The translations under genes were made by a program, and so were the position numbers. Below the pieces are notes generated by a model. The model was not told where the DNA came from. It did not search any database and saw only the letters and a program-made list of their open reading frames with translations. DNA of 51,090 nucleotides from Arcobacter sp. Its GTDB lineage: Bacteria > Campylobacterota > Campylobacteria > Campylobacterales > Arcobacteraceae. The stretch is from the NCBI GenBank assembly GCA_002869535.1, contig PKUK01000003.1, positions 295,347-346,436 on the forward strand. The letters are read 5' to 3'. Positions 1-8,743 of this stretch are shown one piece after another; the stretch's first letter is position 1; each line of letters starts with the position of its first letter.

Positions 1-1
1 T

Positions 2-67
2 CAAGATGCCATGACATATGAAAAGTTTCATAATCAAAACGATACTACCATTCTAGAGAAACGTTAG
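2..67 (+). CDS. 3' end of an unidentified gene (partial)
   Basis: One frame is open from the window edge to a TAG at 65-67 and gives 21 residues ending in ILEKR. The sequence is too short to assign to a family. Nothing shows that it is translated except that it is open and runs off the edge. The bases after it are non-coding in all frames over any useful length. Confidence 0.3.
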   Translation, partial: QDAMTYEKFHNQNDTTILEKR

Positions 68-716
68 TTGTTTTCTAAAAAAGTTAGGGATTATACTTAA
101 GTATAACTTAGGAGTTGCTTATTTCTCTATATTTCTCTTGAAAAGCAAAGCTTTCCGCTTTCTCACTTTTTAGTTGTAAAAAGTAAGACAAAAAGCAACC
201 AGACGAGTTGATGAAGGCGAAGCTCCCCTCCAGTTTTAAAATAAGTTTTCTGCCTTGCGGAACTCCTCGAAAAAGTGCATTTAGCACTTTTGTCTCCTCA
301 AACAATCCTCAGGCTTTTCCGAAAATTATTTCAAAACTTCCGGCTTCATCAAAGTCTGGGAAAAAAGAAAGTTCAAACTATCACTTATAAATTTACTAAC
401 TAGAAGTTAGGAATCTAAACAAATCAAAAATGCAAATGTCCTTATCCCACCTTTTATTCCCAACATTTGCAAAAGCCGAGCGTTTATTTTTCTCTTTTCT
501 AAACAAGATTGGCAACTGTTTAAGTGTTTAAAAGTTCCTAAATGGAAGTTTTAATAAACGAGTTTTGCCAAGCAGAAAAGATAAAAATAATAAGTGAGGG
601 AACCCAAAGGGCTTTGAAACTCTGTTGGTGGTTTTCTTGTTTCTTCTTTGCCATCAAAGAAGAAAAGAGCGAAGACCGTCAGGTATTCAAGAGAATATTT
701 TAGATAAAATCTTCCC
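68..716. other. Gene-free, strongly structured intergenic region
   Basis: No convincing gene lies here; the small open frames on both strands look like chance. The stretch is rich in inverted repeats. ACTTTTT (165-171) pairs with AAAAAGT (178-184). AAAAGTGC (271-278) pairs with GCACTTTT (284-291). A nested long-range fold spans 481-590: a 17-base arm at 484-500 pairs with 574-590 with one mismatch, TTGGCAA (509-515) pairs with TTGCCAA (565-571), and AAAAGTTCC (530-538) pairs with GGAAGTTTT (544-552) with one mismatch. CGTTTATT (481-488) can also pair with AATAAACG (553-560), which competes with the outer stem. It may be an interspersed non-coding repeat or a structured RNA. The function is unknown. 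Confidence 0.45.
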
Positions 717-1469
717 ATGACTTTACTTAACTACAAAAAAATAGGAACAGGCAATAAAACAATTATTGTACTACATGAACTTATGGGTGACCATAGAAAT
801 TATGACCCTATATTGCCATACATAGATACTACAAACTTCACATATATATTTGTAGACCATAGAGGATATGGATTATCAAAAGATATACAAGGGGAATATA
901 CTTGTGAAGAAGCAGCAACTGATGTAAAAAACCTCATCACTAAACTAAATCTAACAGAAGTGAATCTTTTAGCTCACTCAATGTCCACAATGATAGCTCA
1001 AAAAGTAGCATTAATAGATGATAGAATCAAACAACTTATTCTAATAACTCCAATCACAGCAGCTGGTATAAAAATGAAACCTCAAGCTCAAGATAAACTA
1101 ATAGATAGTATGAAAAAAAATGAAAACCTTATTGAATATGTAGTTGAAAGTGCAAGTAATAGATACAATCAGCCATGGAAAGATTACAGAATCAAGATAG
1201 CATATGAAGCTTCAACCTTGGAAGCGAGAACTGGATATATGACTATGTATCTTACAACTGATTTTATAGATGAAGTAAAAAATATAAATATACCTATAAA
1301 AATAATGGTGGGTCATCATGATTTACCTGCTTTTCATAAAAACAATATTAAAAAACAATTTGAAGCTAATTATAATGATTTTTAGATAATAGAGTGCATG
1401 GAAGCAGGACATTATCCGATGATAGAGTGTCCTGTTTATTTTGTTAGTAAAGTTGAATCCTTCTGCTAA
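717..1469 (+). pseudogene. alpha/beta hydrolase, interrupted by an in-frame TAG
   Basis: The product would be a cytoplasmic alpha/beta-hydrolase fold enzyme of about 250 residues, probably an esterase-like protein of unknown substrate. The oxyanion-hole side is HELMG (residues 20-24). The nucleophile elbow is AHSMS with Ser88. The likely acid is Asp202 in VGHHDLPA. A TAG at 1383-1385 (codon 223) ends the frame, but the same frame continues for 27 more codons to TAA at 1467-1469 and contains EAGHYP, with His232 as the expected catalytic histidine. The stop therefore removes one member of the triad. The replaced codon is probably GAG (Glu), which is my inference from the surrounding sequence. 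If the stop is real the 222-residue product should be inactive. Confidence 0.75.
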
Positions 1470-1745
1470 CAAGTTCTTTCTTCATAACTATACGTTGAAG
1501 AGAAAAATATTCTATGAAAACGTACACTGGTATAAATAAAAACCAATAACCAAACAAGAATTATCAAATAAACAAAAAGCCCTAGAGTTCTTCCAGGATT
1601 AAATATTATCAAATTATATATAAAAGATATAGTTGAAATAAAAAGGTATAACATTCCACCATAATTAACTTCACATAATTATTTTTATTAGACTCCAAGA
1701 TGCAATAACTATTTCTTTCATTGGCAATTTATTTTGTGTATTCAT
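1466..1745 (-). pseudogene. Small membrane protein remnant, probably frameshifted
   Basis: A 62-codon frame (1466-1654) encodes two hydrophobic stretches and ends in a short polar tail. It has an ATG but no good ribosome-binding site. Directly upstream, in a different frame, lies a 24-codon frame (1671-1745) that starts MNTQNKLPMKEIVIASW, a plausible N-terminus of a membrane protein. Removing one T near 1675-1680 would join the two into one frame of about 90 residues. I do not recognise the family. The 3' end overlaps the end of the convergent hydrolase gene by 4 bases. It could also be an intact small gene starting at 1654. Confidence 0.3.
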
Positions 1746-1817
1746 AATCGTTCATTTTTGACTATTTGTTACATAACAGAATTGACAATTATCACATTAA
1801 ATACATATTTCAACCGT

Positions 1818-2516
1818 TTACTTTTCATTTAAATAGCCTATTGTTATAAACTCCTTCAATAAACTATCTTTTAACAGATTTTTAACTATTGGTTCTATTA
1901 TTTTACTACTTTCTTTTGATAAAGGTTTAGTAGTATTCATCCATAGACTGTTATCAATTTCTTTAAATGTTTTTATATCATTAAAATGTAATTCTTCAAT
2001 TTTACCTTCTACGATTTCATATGAAAGCAAATCCATATTAAGTTTTATATGTGTTGCTTCCATTCCTAATGCTTTTGCTTTAATAAGTCCAATTCCACTG
2101 TGAGTATCATAATGTTCTCTGACAATCATTCCTTTTTCAAAAAGAATTAATGTGTCTAGTCTATTTCTAAGTAAAATATCTTTTAAGACCTGCAACCTCT
2201 TTTCATATTCTCCATTAATTTCTTTAATTTGAGAAGAAGATAATTTTATATTTTTCACTTTGTATTTTGTTGAAAGCATATTCAACATCACTTTTTGAAT
2301 ATACTCATCTATATTCCAAGCACTTATATCTGTTATATTATCCTCATTCCCAAAAATTGTTAGTCCTCGTTCTAAAGATATCATTTCATTACCATGTAAA
2401 GATATGACTCCAATACTATCTATGCTTTTTAATTTTGCAACTGGAATATTTTGTGGTGCGCACGCATTAAAAAATAACATTGCAAATAAACTTAAAAGTA
2501 CCAATTTGAATTTCAT
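1818..2516 (-). CDS. Putative lipoprotein of unknown function
   Basis: This 232-residue protein starts with a lipoprotein signal peptide: a lysine-containing n-region, a hydrophobic core, and the lipobox FNAC with Cys19 as the predicted lipidation site. It is therefore probably anchored in a membrane facing the periplasm. The mature part has no motif I recognise; it is a mixed alpha/beta sequence with many Ile and Lys residues. The start is supported by AAGGG six bases before the ATG. It stands alone, with a 315-base non-coding stretch upstream and a 160-base stretch downstream. Confidence 0.75.
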   Translation of the reverse strand: MKFKLVLLSLFAMLFFNACAPQNIPVAKLKSIDSIGVISLHGNEMISLERGLTIFGNEDNITDISAWNIDEYIQKVMLNMLSTKYKVKNIKLSSSQIKEINGEYEKRLQVLKDILLRNRLDTLILFEKGMIVREHYDTHSGIGLIKAKALGMEATHIKLNMDLLSYEIVEGKIEELHFNDIKTFKEIDNSLWMNTTKPLSKESSKIIEPIVKNLLKDSLLKEFITIGYLNEK

Positions 2517-2831
2517 TTGTTTCCCTTATTATTAAAATATCAGAAAATTATATATAATTTTCGTCACAGTTTACGTCACTATTTTATCAATTTAGAATTT
2601 TATCAAGAAAGTATATAAGAAGAAAACAAAGAACAAACCTAAACTATACAAAAAGTTTTTAAATTATGATCAATAACACACTGCATTACGTATAAAATTT
2701 TACTTACTTTGTTCAAAAGCAAAGCCTAAAAATTCATATTTTAGGAAAGGTCAAGGCGAAGATTGAAATTTATGATTGAACATAGTAAACTATGTGATTA
2801 AATAAATTTTAATATTCAACGCAGAGATTTG
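2517..2831. repeat. Intergenic region with a long imperfect hairpin (repeat-like element)
   Basis: No gene is visible. Bases 2725-2745 form the hairpin CCTAAAA/TTTTAGG. Bases 2756-2822 form a long symmetric hairpin: GCG (2756-2758) with CGC (2820-2822), a 12-base arm at 2762-2773 with 2802-2813 (one G-U pair), and ACATAG (2780-2785) with CTATGT (2790-2795) closing a TAAA loop, separated by small symmetric internal loops. This architecture resembles REP- or MITE-like interspersed repeats. Whether other copies exist cannot be judged from this window. The part nearer 2517 should hold the promoter of the lipoprotein gene. Confidence 0.5.
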
Positions 2832-3497
2832 CTAAAAGATGGATTTTTTACTATATTTTATTATTTGTCCATTAAAAGGTTCATCTAGATAATCCTCTGT
2901 ATTCAATGGCTCACTTTGACTATGCACATATCCTAAAGCAACCATCATCTTAGAAAATTTTGCATGATTTCCTCTACCTGGGTCTACTATAATTATCTCA
3001 CAAGACTCATTTGTATGTTCATTTAAAAACCTACTTAAATCCTCTAAGTGAAACTTTTCATATAAAACATCACTTGCTATGATTAAATCAAACTTTCCTA
3101 AAGTATCATTATTATTTGCCCAGTTGGCACACTCGAAGGGGATTTTTTCTCCATTATTTATTCTTGTGTTTTCTGTTAAGAAAACTTCTACTTCTGGATT
3201 AAAATCTGTTGTGGTTATATTTGCATTTCTATGATTTAAAACTAGGCTTGATAGGGCAATTCCACACCCTACTTCTAAGATACGTTTATCTTTTATATTA
3301 TAGTCATCCATAAGATTTGCTAGAATTATTGCAGAGGGCCAAATAACACCAAAGAGTGACCAGTTTGCAGAAGATATTCCAAAAGTAGGATTTAAATCAC
3401 ACTTTTTATCATATTGTTGTTTGTCTTTGAGTGTTTTAACGTGTATATCCATAGTATCAAACTCTATTGTTTGATATGTATATCGTATTTTGGGCAT
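2832..3497 (-). CDS. Class I SAM-dependent methyltransferase, METTL/lysine methyltransferase-like
   Basis: This 221-residue protein has the Rossmann-type methyltransferase motifs in order: motif I EVGCG (residues 75-79), the acidic end of strand beta2 at Asp98 in TTDFN, and a motif IV-like SDVLYE at 142-147. The last motif is typical of the methyltransferase-16 group that modifies proteins or small amines. Asn-Trp (about 125-126) at the end of strand beta3 fits the same group. The substrate is not evident. The start has AAAGG a few bases upstream. Upstream lies a perfect inverted repeat that could be its operator. Confidence 0.7.
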   Translation of the reverse strand: MPKIRYTYQTIEFDTMDIHVKTLKDKQQYDKKCDLNPTFGISSANWSLFGVIWPSAIILANLMDDYNIKDKRILEVGCGIALSSLVLNHRNANITTTDFNPEVEVFLTENTRINNGEKIPFECANWANNNDTLGKFDLIIASDVLYEKFHLEDLSRFLNEHTNESCEIIIVDPGRGNHAKFSKMMVALGYVHSQSEPLNTEDYLDEPFNGQIIKYSKKSIF

Positions 3498-3516
3498 AAG
3501 AACCTTTCTAGTTTCA

Positions 3517-3539
3517 GTATACTCTTATTTAGAGTATAC
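3517..3539. promoter_or_regulatory. Perfect 9-bp inverted repeat between two minus-strand genes
   Basis: GTATACTCT (3517-3525) and AGAGTATAC (3531-3539) flank the loop TATTT. It lies 19 bases upstream of the methyltransferase start and 15 bases after the end of the DUF234 gene. No T-run follows on the minus strand, so an operator or promoter-associated site is at least as likely as a terminator. Confidence 0.4.
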
Positions 3540-3554
3540 AAACTTAATAGGGTT

Positions 3555-4436
3555 TTATGCTTCTAGAAGTGCCTTTAAACTTTTTACAGTAAATAGTCTT
3601 AGTCCATCTCCTTTTAGTGCTTTTACCTCATTTGTAAAGCCACTTTTTGAAAATAGTAAAACATGGTCAGGTACAATTTCAAGTTTTTCACAAAGCTCTT
3701 TTAATCTTGTAACTTCTGTTTTTTTCATCTTACTATTTGCATATCTTGATGTTCCAACTATTATTTTTCCAGATTCAGTTTCAGCCACAAGATTTATCTC
3801 ATCTTTTTCATCCCAAAATCTTCCAATCTCTTCAATTGCATCATCTTTAAAAAGCTCTTTAGTATATTCATGACTTAGTTGTTCAAATATTAGTTGCATA
3901 AACTCTGCATTGTAGTTATTGAACCTTTCAAAGAACTCTTTGTATTCTGCTCTTGCAATTCCTCTATAAAGTGGTGAAATAAAAGCAAACCAAAATCTTA
4001 AAAAAGGAGCATTAAATAGTAGTTTATCAGCTACTTCATTTTCTTCAAACTTATTTGTAATGTGGTCAATAGAAGTTTCAGTATATATTACCTCTAGCTC
4101 TTCAAGATCATGTAAAGCTTTAATACCCTCATCATACTCTACATCTGCTCTTTTAAATGCACTATTAACTCTTCTATCACCTAAAGCAATACCAGTTAGA
4201 ACTTTGTAGTATGGTAAAGAGTTTTTTGTTAGTTTTGATATATACTCTTGTAAATCATAATATTCATCTAAAATATGTCGCTCTATTAGTTTACCAAGTG
4301 GTTTTGTAGTGTCAATCTTGATATCCAATCCACCAAAAATGGCAAAATAATTTAGTGCAGTTTCCATATCTTTTGGGTTGTTTTGTTTACAAAAATATTG
4401 AAATTGTTCTAATATTGTTTTAGTATTTAGTATTAT
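3555..4436 (-). CDS. DUF234-domain protein lacking an ATPase domain; start codon unclear
   Basis: The C-terminal half carries the DUF234 signature found behind archaeal-type AAA ATPases: FNAPFLRFWFAF followed by an acidic, nuclease-like region (IGRFWDEKDEINLVAE). The N-terminal part resembles the winged-helix part of such proteins, but there is no Walker A motif, so this is a stand-alone C-terminal module. The frame stays open to a TTG at 4502, which lies inside the divergent gene and has no ribosome-binding site. The only good site, AAAGG at 4444-4448, is followed seven bases later by ATA at 4434-4436, where ATG would be expected. No in-frame ATG occurs before residue 46 of the longest frame. 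A TATAAT for this strand lies at 4463-4468, consistent with the shorter form. Confidence 0.6.
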   Translation of the reverse strand: MILNTKTILEQFQYFCKQNNPKDMETALNYFAIFGGLDIKIDTTKPLGKLIERHILDEYYDLQEYISKLTKNSLPYYKVLTGIALGDRRVNSAFKRADVEYDEGIKALHDLEELEVIYTETSIDHITNKFEENEVADKLLFNAPFLRFWFAFISPLYRGIARAEYKEFFERFNNYNAEFMQLIFEQLSHEYTKELFKDDAIEEIGRFWDEKDEINLVAETESGKIIVGTSRYANSKMKKTEVTRLKELCEKLEIVPDHVLLFSKSGFTNEVKALKGDGLRLFTVKSLKALLEA

Positions 4437-4479
4437 AGGAAAGCCTTTTTTTGTTTTTGTGATTATAACATAAATCGGA

Positions 4480-4485
4480 TATAAT
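4480..4485 (+). promoter_or_regulatory. -10 box for a leaderless EEP-family gene
   Basis: TATAAT ends six bases before the ATG at 4492, so transcription should start at or within a base or two of the start codon. No ribosome-binding site is present, which fits a leaderless mRNA. Confidence 0.5.
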
Positions 4486-4491
4486 ACCTTT

Positions 4492-5469
4492 ATGAATATC
4501 AAATTTGCTACTTTTAATCTATTTCAATTTGCAGCTCCTCCTTTTTCTTGGTATTTCAAAAAAGACAGATTTACAAAAGAACAATGGGAAGAGAAGCTAT
4601 CTTGGATAAAAAATCAAATCAAAATTATGGATGCTGATATAATAGGCTTTCAAGAAGTGTTTTCCATAGATGAGTTAAAAGAACTCTGCAAAGAGTTAGG
4701 TTATGGACACTTTTTAAATGTTGATACTCCAAAAACTAATACAAAAAATCCAACAATTTATAAAACTACTGTTTTAGCCCTAGCTTCAAGGTTTCCAATT
4801 ATTTCAAATAAAAATGTTCGGTATGATGTACCTAGCATAAAAAAACATAACTTTAAAGAAAAATTTGCTTTTTCAAGGGTTCCAATAAAAGCTATTATTG
4901 AACTACCCAATAAAAGAAAAATTGCAGTTTATGTAAATCACTTCAAATCAAATAGATTAAATGAATTTGAGTATATATTTAATAAAGAGACTACCTTAAA
5001 AGAGAAATTAGAAAAAACAAAAGTAGCACTTGAAAATGATTTTTCCAGTGTATTAAAACAAAGATTATGTGAAGCATCTTCTCTTTTTATGGATATAAAA
5101 GAGTCTAAAATCCCTACAATCTTTTTATGTGATTTAAATGATAAAGAATTCTCTATGACAATTGATGCTTTGACAAATAAGGCTTATCATGAAGATTTAA
5201 GTAGTGATGAATATGTACTTTTTGACGCATATTATCATCATGAGCAAGAGGTTTATAACCCTCATCCAGAACAAAAAAGCATAGAAAGAACTCCTACAAG
5301 TTATCACTTCTCAAATGGGAATATTATTGATTATATTTTTATATCAGAGGATTTAAAAGAGAAAATAGTTTCATATGAAGTATTTGATGAGCATCTAAAA
5401 AGAAACCAAGACGGGTCACTATTGGAAAGTGACCATGCCCAAGTTGTTTGTGAGTTAAGTATAGATTAA
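4492..5469 (+). CDS. Endonuclease/exonuclease/phosphatase (EEP) family protein
   Basis: This 325-residue metal-dependent phosphoesterase shows the EEP-fold active-site motifs in order: the N-terminal strand with Asn9 (ATFNLF), the metal-binding Glu55 in GFQEVF, YVNHFKSNR near residue 150, CDLND near 215, and the terminal SDH near 313. Family members cut nucleic acids or phospholipid and inositol phosphate esters; the substrate cannot be read from the sequence. No signal peptide is present. It ends one base before the end of the convergent chemoreceptor gene. Confidence 0.75.
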   Translation: MNIKFATFNLFQFAAPPFSWYFKKDRFTKEQWEEKLSWIKNQIKIMDADIIGFQEVFSIDELKELCKELGYGHFLNVDTPKTNTKNPTIYKTTVLALASRFPIISNKNVRYDVPSIKKHNFKEKFAFSRVPIKAIIELPNKRKIAVYVNHFKSNRLNEFEYIFNKETTLKEKLEKTKVALENDFSSVLKQRLCEASSLFMDIKESKIPTIFLCDLNDKEFSMTIDALTNKAYHEDLSSDEYVLFDAYYHHEQEVYNPHPEQKSIERTPTSYHFSNGNIIDYIFISEDLKEKIVSYEVFDEHLKRNQDGSLLESDHAQVVCELSID

Positions 5470-5470
5470 A

Positions 5471-7345
5471 CTATTTACCATCAAACTCTTTGTCTTCTGT
5501 ATTATGTACAACTTTATCAGCAATAACTTTTACTTCTCTTGCAACACCATTAGCTTCTTCAGCTGATGATGCATTTTGTTGTGTAACATAATCTAAAGAG
5601 ATTACAGCATCATTGATTTGTTCAATTGCACCTGTTTGTTCAGATGAAGCAGTTGAAATATCACTAATTAAAGATAATGTATTATGAATATTTGTATTTA
5701 GTTTTTCATAACCTTCAATCATCTCACTTGAAATACTTTTACCTTCATTTGCTTTTGCTGTTGCATTTTCAACAAGAGTTTTAATCTCTTTAGCAGCCTC
5801 AGCAGATCTTGAAGCAAGATTTCGTACTTCTTGAGCAACCACTGCAAAACCTTTTCCAGCTTCTCCTGCTGTTGCAGCTTCAACAGCAGCATTTAGAGAA
5901 AGAATATTTGTTTGGAATGCTATTTGGTCAATTACCCCAATTGAATCTGCAATTGCATTTGTTTGCTCATTTATCTCATCCATTGATGTGGCAGTTCGAG
6001 AAGCTAGTTCTCTACCATTTGTAACAGAGCTTGAAACTTCATTTGCATATGTGTTCATTTGCATAATATTAGTAGAACTATTTTTAATATTTGCAGTTAT
6101 CTCTTCTACAGCAGCTGCAGTCTCTTCTAGTGATGCAGCTTGTTTATTTGCAGCAACTGATAGCCCTGAAATAGTACTAGATAATTTTTCAGAATTATGT
6201 GAAAGTGTAGTTCCTGTATTTCTATTTTCTATTAACATAGCAGTGATAGCTCCACCTAAACTATTTACATCATTACATAAAGCTTTTAATTCCCCGTCCA
6301 TATTTGAAATATCTATTTTTGATCTATAGTCATAACTTGTATATAAAGATAGAACTGACATTGCACTCTTTACATTTAGTTCTATAGCAACTAGCATTTC
6401 ATTAATAACACTTTTTAACTCATTTAATGAAGGGTTAGATGTCTCACCTTGGATTCTCTTACCTAAGAAACCTTTTTTAGCCTCATTTGCACACTCAATA
6501 GCACTATCAACTATTTCTCTGTCATTTTCAACATTTGCTTTTGTTTTTAAAATATTTTCATTTACTATTTTTGCCATTTGACCTAATTCATCACTAGAAT
6601 CAATATCTATCTCATTGGCTTCTTTTGTTTCAAGATTTAAATATCTAAAGAACTCTAATAGTCCTGTTTGAAACTCTACTAAAGGATCTTTTATAGCTTT
6701 TGTTATTGTAGATATAACAAATACTGCAATAACAAGTGCAATAACTATCAATACATATAAAATATTAAGAGTTTTATCAATCTGCTTTAAATCATGCTCA
6801 TATGATTCTTTATTTGCTTTATCTGCTTGGGCACTTATTTTACTTAGATTTTTATTTAGCTTTACATAAAGCTCATCTGTTACTGATAACATTGGATTTG
6901 CCATTCCAATATCAATACTCAACATTTCTATAGCATCTTTTACGGCTTGGTTATAAGCTGCTATATCTTTTTGAACTTGTATAAATGTAGCTTTCTCTTT
7001 TTTAGTTAAAAATGGTTCTTTAACTATTTTTGCAGCTGTAGATACATATCTTTTTTGTACTTCATCTAAAATTGCTAACTGTTTATCAATTTCTGTTTGG
7101 GCATAACCATCAGATGTATAACTAAAGACCTTATATAAAATTGAATTAAACTGATTTATATCAGATAAAATTGAACTACTTGATTTATAAAGTTCAAATT
7201 TAACTTCAACAATGTTATTTAAAGTCTCTTTTTCAGTTTTTAATGCATTTGTAGAAAAGATACCAAGTATTATTAAAAATATTACTAGTATTGCAGGTGC
7301 AACAAGTACTTTTGTTCCAATTTTTAAATTTTTTATTCCAAACAT
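5471..7345 (-). CDS. Methyl-accepting chemotaxis protein
   Basis: This 624-residue transmembrane chemoreceptor has a first membrane segment at about 12-32, a helical periplasmic domain of the four-helix-bundle type (about 33-190), and a second segment at about 193-215. A HAMP-like linker region and a long coiled-coil signalling domain follow. The hairpin tip is recognisable around residues 475-510 ([20 protein letters not shown], then [12 protein letters not shown]). The Arg of the usual EAARAGE tip is Thr here. No CheB/CheR-docking pentapeptide is seen at the C-terminus. The ligand is unknown. It relays signals to CheA/CheW, which are not encoded nearby. Confidence 0.9.
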   Translation of the reverse strand: MFGIKNLKIGTKVLVAPAILVIFLIILGIFSTNALKTEKETLNNIVEVKFELYKSSSSILSDINQFNSILYKVFSYTSDGYAQTEIDKQLAILDEVQKRYVSTAAKIVKEPFLTKKEKATFIQVQKDIAAYNQAVKDAIEMLSIDIGMANPMLSVTDELYVKLNKNLSKISAQADKANKESYEHDLKQIDKTLNILYVLIVIALVIAVFVISTITKAIKDPLVEFQTGLLEFFRYLNLETKEANEIDIDSSDELGQMAKIVNENILKTKANVENDREIVDSAIECANEAKKGFLGKRIQGETSNPSLNELKSVINEMLVAIELNVKSAMSVLSLYTSYDYRSKIDISNMDGELKALCNDVNSLGGAITAMLIENRNTGTTLSHNSEKLSSTISGLSVAANKQAASLEETAAAVEEITANIKNSSTNIMQMNTYANEVSSSVTNGRELASRTATSMDEINEQTNAIADSIGVIDQIAFQTNILSLNAAVEAATAGEAGKGFAVVAQEVRNLASRSAEAAKEIKTLVENATAKANEGKSISSEMIEGYEKLNTNIHNTLSLISDISTASSEQTGAIEQINDAVISLDYVTQQNASSAEEANGVAREVKVIADKVVHNTEDKEFDGK

Positions 7346-7410
7346 TCCTCATCCTATAAGTTCTAGATTACCCACTTAAATACACAAAAGTGTACTTAAA
7401 TAGAAAATAA

Positions 7411-7436
7411 AACCCCTGAAATAAATTTCAGAGGTT
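7411..7436 (-). terminator. Terminator of the cache-domain gene
   Basis: Read on the minus strand, CCTCTGAAAT pairs with ATTTCAGGGG (one G-U) around a two-base loop, flanked by A and T runs and followed by a T-rich tract. It lies 25 bases downstream of the cache-domain gene's stop codon. Confidence 0.75.
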
Positions 7437-7461
7437 TAAAAAATCATATTAAAAATATTGA

Positions 7462-7905
7462 TTATTTATATGCACCAGCACCAATTAATTGGTTATCTCC
7501 AATACCTATAACGTATGAAGTTTTTGGTGTTTGTTTTCCTGTTGCTGGATGTGCCCAAACATAATCAACCCAACCAGAACCATCTGCTTTTACTTTTTTA
7601 ATAAACTCGTTAAATAACTCTGTCCCTTGTTTATCTTTATAATGTAAAAGATTTTTACCTTTTAAAGGTTTTTTAGGATGAGCAGTAATTACTCCGTCAA
7701 AATCATTAGCCCAAATATATAAGTCATTTCTTACAAACTTACTCTCTTTTTTATTAAATTCTTCAACACATTTTGCAACGCCAACCTCTTTACAAAAAGC
7801 TACCCCTTCTTCAACTAAAGCTTTTGCTTGGTCTGGTGTACTATCTGCAAATGAGAAAGTAGCACTCAATAATAACGATGCCCCTAATGTAACTAATTTA
7901 TTCAT
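7462..7905 (-). CDS. Periplasmic single-cache domain protein
   Basis: This 147-residue protein has a cleavable signal peptide (residues 1-20, cleavage probably after SFA). The rest is a single cache_2-type sensor domain, recognisable by VRNDLYIWANDFDG, the AHP motifs (ITAHPKKP and WAHPATGK), and the closing GIGDNQLIGAGAYK. Such soluble cache proteins are common in Campylobacterota and probably bind small ligands in the periplasm. It sits upstream of a chemoreceptor gene on the same strand, but a terminator separates them. AGGAGA precedes the ATG. Confidence 0.8.
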   Translation of the reverse strand: MNKLVTLGASLLLSATFSFADSTPDQAKALVEEGVAFCKEVGVAKCVEEFNKKESKFVRNDLYIWANDFDGVITAHPKKPLKGKNLLHYKDKQGTELFNEFIKKVKADGSGWVDYVWAHPATGKQTPKTSYVIGIGDNQLIGAGAYK

Positions 7906-8085
7906 GTATTCTCCTTGTTGTTTTATAAATATTTACATATATATTATTAAAAATAACTTAATTTTGACAATTTAAAATAATCTAATTTTACAGCTAAGTT
8001 GCCCATATTGTAGGCCCTGCATACTTTTAACTCATATTTAAATAATTTTATATTTTATATTATTCTAAAAAATTATACATTTTTG

Positions 8086-8538
8086 TTAAAAGTTTTTACA
8101 TTTTTGCAAAAACATATTCAATGAACTTGCAAATTTTTGCACATCTTTTTTATTAAAAGGTGGTGGACCTTTTGTCATTTCTCCTGCATCTCTTATACTT
8201 TGCATCAGATTTCTTATGGCTAAATATTGTTTAATATTATCATCTGTATAAGTCTCGCCTCTATGATCAATTGCATGAGCTTGTTTTTCTATGACTCTTG
8301 ACGCCAATGGTATATCAGCGGTAACCACTAAGTCACCTTTTTGAACCTCATCTACTATCTTATTATCAGCTTCATCTGCACCCAAATCCACAATAATATA
8401 TTTCACATGATTTGATTTACCAATATCTATTTTTTTATTTGCAAAAACTAAAGTCTCTAAGGCATTTTTTTCAATAGCTCGTAAGACTATTGGTTTTAGC
8501 ATATTAGGAAAAGCATCACCATCTATAAAAAGCTTCAT
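8086..8538 (-). CDS. YaiI/YqxD family protein (DUF188)
   Basis: This 150-residue protein matches the YaiI/YqxD (UPF0178) family along its length. It has the N-terminal DGDAFP motif, GADEADNKIV, the VVTADIPLA strand, HRGETYT, and the C-terminal GPPPF segment. The fold is PIN-like and the acidic residues suggest a metal-dependent nuclease site, but the family's function is not established. Its ATG shares one base with the stop of the preceding YwbE-like gene, so the two are translationally coupled. Confidence 0.85.
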   Translation of the reverse strand: MKLFIDGDAFPNMLKPIVLRAIEKNALETLVFANKKIDIGKSNHVKYIIVDLGADEADNKIVDEVQKGDLVVTADIPLASRVIEKQAHAIDHRGETYTDDNIKQYLAIRNLMQSIRDAGEMTKGPPPFNKKDVQKFASSLNMFLQKCKNF

Positions 8539-8732
8539 TATAAAATATCTTGCACTCTTCCAACTTGCCCATCTTGCAGTCTAACTTTTATACCATGAGG
8601 ATGAGTAGGAGAATTTGTTAAGATATTTTTCACTATCCCTTGAGTTAGATTACCACTTCTTTGGTCTTGTTTTAAAACTATATTTACCTTTGCTCCAATT
8701 TTTACATCAAAACGCTTTTTTCCATCTGCCAT
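8538..8732 (-). CDS. YwbE family protein (DUF2196)
   Basis: This 64-residue protein corresponds to the YwbE family. The signature runs through VNIVLKQDQRSG, GIVKNILTNSPTHPHGIKVR and the ending GQVGRV. It is small, basic and probably a single beta-barrel. The family's function is unknown. It is co-transcribed with the downstream YaiI-like gene (one-base overlap) and follows the FkbM methyltransferase by 11 bases, so the three may form one operon. Confidence 0.85.
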   Translation of the reverse strand: MADGKKRFDVKIGAKVNIVLKQDQRSGNLTQGIVKNILTNSPTHPHGIKVRLQDGQVGRVQDIL

Positions 8733-8743
8733 TATTATCCTTT

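Noticed and set aside
208-390. Small open frames in the first 700 bases on both strands
   Set aside because: No ribosome-binding sites, odd composition and overlap with inverted repeats; best seen as non-coding.
5866-5890. Thr in place of Arg in the EAARAGE tip of the chemoreceptor
   Set aside because: EAATAGE occurs in other campylobacterotal receptors as far as I recall, so I do not count it as damage.
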